The position numbers and the translations under genes are program-made. The notes beneath the pieces were generated by a model. The model ran no database searches. It worked only from the letters and a program-made list of their open reading frames with translations, and had not been told where the DNA came from. From positions 31,205 to 95,204 of the forward strand of contig SVST01000010.1 of assembly GCA_015064155.1 (NCBI GenBank): a stretch of DNA of 64,000 nucleotides. Reading direction: 5' to 3'. Source of the stretch: Oscillospiraceae bacterium. Its GTDB lineage: Bacteria; Bacillota; Clostridia; Oscillospirales; CAG-272. Shown in pieces: positions 61,675 to 64,000 of the stretch. How positions within the stretch are numbered: position 1 is the stretch's first letter; every line of letters starts with the position of its first letter.

Positions 61675-62349
61675 ATGTTTCAGATTTTGGTTGTAGAGGA
61701 CGACAAAAACGTGCGCCGCCTGATGGAAACCGTACTCCAACGCTACGGCTACGAGCCGCTATCTGCCTCCGACGGCTACGAGGCGCTGGAAATTTTGGAT
61801 CGCAAGCACGTCGATTTGATCCTGCTTGACGTGATGATGCCGCGCATGGACGGCTACGAATTCACCAATACCCTGCGCAGCGGCGGCTGTACCATTCCGA
61901 TTTTGATGGTCACGGCAAGAGAAACCCAGAACGATAAAAAACGAGGCTTTATCGTCGGGGCGGACGATTACATGGTCAAGCCCGTGGACGAGGAAGAAAT
62001 GATTTTGCGAATCGCGGCACTGCTCCGCCGTTCTCAAATTGCGGGAGAACGTAAGCTGACGGTTGGAAAAACCACGCTGCTGTACGATTCCTTTGCCGTC
62101 AAAACCCCCGAAAAAATGATGGAAATGCCGCAAAAGGAGTTTCTTCTGCTCTTCAAGCTCTTGTCGTATCCCAACAAGATTTTCACCCGCCGTCAGCTCA
62201 TGGACGAAATTTGGGATATGGACAGCGAAAGCGACGAGCGCACCGTTGACGTCCACATCAGCCGCTTGCGCGAGCGATTCCGTTCGGGGTCGGATTTTGA
62301 AATCCTGACCGTTCGCGGATTGGGCTACAAGGCAGTGATCGTCAAATGA
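61675..62349 (+). CDS. OmpR/PhoB-family response regulator
   Basis: 224 residues. Receiver domain 1-120 with the acidic pair VEDDKN, the phospho-acceptor aspartate in LILLDVMMPRMDGYE (about residue 52), MVTARET and the lysine in DYMVKPVDEEE. The winged-helix domain from about residue 125 includes EFLLLFKLLSYPNKIFTRRQ and ERTVDVHISRLRERF. GAAAGGAC precedes the ATG. Its stop overlaps the kinase start (ATGA). The regulated genes are not evident. Confidence 0.95.
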   Translation: MFQILVVEDDKNVRRLMETVLQRYGYEPLSASDGYEALEILDRKHVDLILLDVMMPRMDGYEFTNTLRSGGCTIPILMVTARETQNDKKRGFIVGADDYMVKPVDEEEMILRIAALLRRSQIAGERKLTVGKTTLLYDSFAVKTPEKMMEMPQKEFLLLFKLLSYPNKIFTRRQLMDEIWDMDSESDERTVDVHISRLRERFRSGSDFEILTVRGLGYKAVIVK

Positions 62350-63458
62350 GAGGCCGCTTGCAAAAAAAGTCCGACACACAACAAAAAAAACGTGTCGGAG
62401 CAGAGAAAAGCATGATCCGCTTTCGGCATACCCTCCGTTGGCGGCTGACGCTGTTCGTGTTTGCGGTTACAATCACATCGGGACTCTTAACCGTTCTGTT
62501 GGCGATTGCCCTGGTTCTGCTCGCCCCCTCTACCCCTTGGATCGCCTCGGTGATCTTCAATCCCACGTCGTTTTGTCTGTTGCTTTTGGTGGTCTGCTCG
62601 ATTTTCGGCACGCTACTCTCCGGTGTGTTCGGTAAATACTATCTGCGCCCCCTCAAGCGGCTGATCGACGCAACCAACGAGGTCAAAAAGGGAAATTTCA
62701 AGATTCAGGTAGAGCAGATCGACCGTGCGCGCACCGAAATGGGGCAGCTGATCGAAAGCTTTAACGAAATGGTACGTGAGCTGGACAGCACCGAGCTGTT
62801 CCGCAACGATTTTATCAACAACTTTTCGCACGAATTCAAAACACCGATCGTTTCCATCCGCGGCTTTGCCAAGGAAATGGAGATTGGTGGACTTGACCCC
62901 GATCGTCAGCGCGAATACGCGCACATCATTGCCGAGGAGGCAGACCGTCTTTCAAAGCTTTCGATCAACATCTTGGAACTTTCCAAGCTGGAAAATCAGC
63001 AGATCGTTACCGACAAGGAGCTCTTTTATCTGGACGAGCAGCTCCGCCAGAGCATTCTGTTGCACGAGCCGACCTGGAACGCAAAAAATATTGAAATCAT
63101 TCCCGAATTGGAAGAAATCAAATACTACGGCAATCAGGAGCTTCTGTTTCACGTGTGGAATAATCTGATTGGAAATGCCATCAAATTTACCCCCGAATGC
63201 GGAACGGTTACGGTTCGCTTGACCGACGCGCCCGATTTTGTAACCGTGGCAGTCATCGACACCGGCATTGGGATGTCGGACGAAATCAAAGAGCGTATCT
63301 TCGAAAAGTTTTATCAAGGTGACCTTTCCCATCATCGGGTTGGCAACGGCATCGGACTTACCATGGCACACCGCGCAGTCACACTCGCAGGCGGCGAGAT
63401 CACCGTAGAATCCTCCCCCAATCTCGGAAGCACCTTTACCGTTGTGTTGCCAAAATAA
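62346..63458 (+). CDS. Sensor histidine kinase
   Basis: 370 residues. Two N-terminal membrane helices (LTLFVFAVTITSGLLTVLLA near 37 and FCLLLLVVCSIFGTLLSGVF near 77) with almost no external loop, then HAMP (YYLRPLKRLIDATNEVKKGN), the H-box FSHEFKTPIVSIRGFAKEM (phospho-His), N-box NNLIGNAIKFTP, G1 DTGIGMSDEIKERIFEKFYQ and G2 GNGIGLTMAHRAV. The tiny external part suggests intramembrane sensing. Coupled to the response regulator by ATGA. Confidence 0.95.
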   Translation: MRGRLQKKSDTQQKKRVGAEKSMIRFRHTLRWRLTLFVFAVTITSGLLTVLLAIALVLLAPSTPWIASVIFNPTSFCLLLLVVCSIFGTLLSGVFGKYYLRPLKRLIDATNEVKKGNFKIQVEQIDRARTEMGQLIESFNEMVRELDSTELFRNDFINNFSHEFKTPIVSIRGFAKEMEIGGLDPDRQREYAHIIAEEADRLSKLSINILELSKLENQQIVTDKELFYLDEQLRQSILLHEPTWNAKNIEIIPELEEIKYYGNQELLFHVWNNLIGNAIKFTPECGTVTVRLTDAPDFVTVAVIDTGIGMSDEIKERIFEKFYQGDLSHHRVGNGIGLTMAHRAVTLAGGEITVESSPNLGSTFTVVLPK

Positions 63459-63465
63459 AATCTAC

Positions 63466-63590
63466 CTATCTTTGGGGGAGAAACTTTTGAAAAAGTTTCT
63501 CCCCCATACCCCCTCTTCAAAACTTTCACAGCATTTTTTGTGCGTGAGAGTTTTTATTTTTTGTGTTGAACGCTCGGTACTGCCGTTAGC
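63466..63590 (+). repeat. Two-hairpin dispersed repeat, terminator of the kinase gene
   Basis: GGGGGAGAAACTTTT/AAAGTTTCTCCCCC stem, then AAAACTTTCAC with GTGAGAGTTTTT followed by ATTTTTTG. Reverse complement relative of 58828-58940, including the outer AGTACCGAGCGTTCAAC (there AGTGCCAAGCGTCCAAC). Confidence 0.82.
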
Positions 63591-63708
63591 ATTTTGCCGT
63601 GGCCAAAACGCTCTGGCGAGGTAGTAACATTCCCACGAAAATGTGTGGGTGTAATCCCCCTCCAAAAAGGTCACCGTTCCCAAAACGGCATGAACAACAA
63701 CAACAAAA
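63591..63708. other. Gene-free spacer
   Basis: Between the two terminators; no supported gene, promoter or conserved element is seen. Confidence 0.5.
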
Positions 63709-63738
63709 ACGGGGGGCAAGCCAAAAGCTTGCCCCCCT
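63695..63738 (-). terminator. Terminator of the PESSVEE-repeat gene
   Basis: Stem GGGGGGCAAGC/GCTTGCCCCCC with loop CAAA, then GTTTTTGTTGTTG on the minus strand. Confidence 0.85.
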
Positions 63739-63795
63739 CGCTGCGCTCAACGCGCAACGGAAGTGATTAACTTGTAATCAGTTGTTGATGTAAAA

Positions 63796-64000
63796 TCAAC
63801 CTACAGGATACCAAGCACCGAACTCGTCGCCGTCGGTTTCAACTTCAACGGGACCGTCATCGGGGATCTCGGGATCCTCAACGGAAGACTCGGGCTCCTC
63901 AACGGAAGACTCGGGCTCCTCTACGGAAGACTCGGGCTCCTCAACGGAGGACTCGGGCTCCTCAACGGAAGACTCGGGCTCCTCTACGGAAGACTCGGGC
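63796..64000 (-). CDS. C-terminal end of a PESSVEE-repeat protein
   Basis: The last 67 codons of a gene running off the right edge. The visible part is six tandem 7-residue repeats PESSVEE (last one PESSVED), encoded by 21-bp repeats from 63874 to the edge, followed by PEIPDDGPVEVETDGDEFGA and the end WYPVG. Acidic Pro/Glu/Ser linkers like this are typical of secreted or surface proteins as spacers. The upstream domain is not visible. Copies differ by silent or near-silent changes, indicating recent expansion. Confidence 0.82.
   Translation of the reverse strand, partial: PESSVEEPESSVEEPESSVEEPESSVEEPESSVEEPESSVEDPEIPDDGPVEVETDGDEFGAWYPVG

Noticed and set aside
63874..64000. CRISPR-like short repeats
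   Set aside because: Contiguous 21-bp units in frame with a coding sequence, without spacers.

Overview
The window looks like a chromosomal segment of a spore-former-related Clostridia member (Bacillota), probably an uncultured gut lineage. Evidence: spoIIR, RNase Y, rpoB-rpoC, a BspA-like leucine-rich-repeat protein carrying both a cohesin and a dockerin, strong GGAGG ribosome-binding sites, and many near-consensus TTGACA-N17-TATAAT promoters. The genus cannot be named from the sequence alone.

Region 1 (1-22.2 kb, minus strand) is one surface-polysaccharide operon running off the left edge, driven by a consensus promoter at 22182-22210. In transcription order it encodes a DegT-type aminotransferase, a GNAT acetyltransferase, two paralogous ATP-grasp ligases, the initiating phosphoglycosyl transferase, a sugar-transfer-associated ATP-grasp protein, a CapA-like phosphoesterase, six GT4 glycosyltransferases, a Wzy-like polymerase, a Wzx flippase, an O-acetyltransferase (frameshifted at its end), CapE-CapF-CapG (UDP-N-acetyl-L-fucosamine synthesis), a galacturonokinase-like GHMP kinase and the start of a sugar nucleotidyltransferase. 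The plan is a Wzx/Wzy-dependent capsule or exopolysaccharide.

Region 2 (22.2-30.9 kb) is a catabolic locus: M55 D-aminopeptidase, a DUF4965/glutaminase-A-like protein, a GH36-like alpha-galactosidase, a Gfo/Idh/MocA oxidoreductase and a TIM-barrel sugar isomerase. A divergent AraC regulator shares a remarkable overlapping, palindromic pair of promoters with it. A lipoprotein follows.

Region 3 (30.9-32.3 kb) is repeat-rich and has no large gene. It holds a perfect 25-bp inverted repeat, a type I toxin-antitoxin cassette (25-residue holin-like toxin, convergent antisense RNA, shared terminator), 2.7 copies of a 163-bp tandem repeat, and tRNA-Gln with inverted copies of its own 3' end.

Region 4 (32.4-47.5 kb) carries housekeeping genes (spoIIR, nrnA, rbfA, prmC, ddl, hpt, a purine permease with an in-frame amber codon, rny, a YgjP-type metallopeptidase) interrupted by two small acquired modules. 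One is a SLOG/XRE pair lying between identical 37-bp terminators. The other is an AT-rich AAA-ATPase plus TOPRIM/RloB-like pair, a likely antiphage system, lying between duplicated tRNA-terminator sequences next to tRNA-Met and tRNA-Glu. The cohesin/dockerin LRR protein closes this region.

Region 5 (47.7-50.4 kb) has a CI/LexA-like repressor divergent from two phage-tail-like genes, and a 47-residue Gly-rich peptide with its own promoter and terminator.

Region 6 (50.4-64 kb) has rpoC-rpoB (without rplJ-rplL upstream), tRNA-Leu, a CmpX/MscS-like membrane protein, an N-acetylhexosamine-1-kinase-like enzyme, a two-component system, and the C-terminal end of a protein with PESSVEE repeats. A two-hairpin dispersed repeat acts as terminator for two of these genes.
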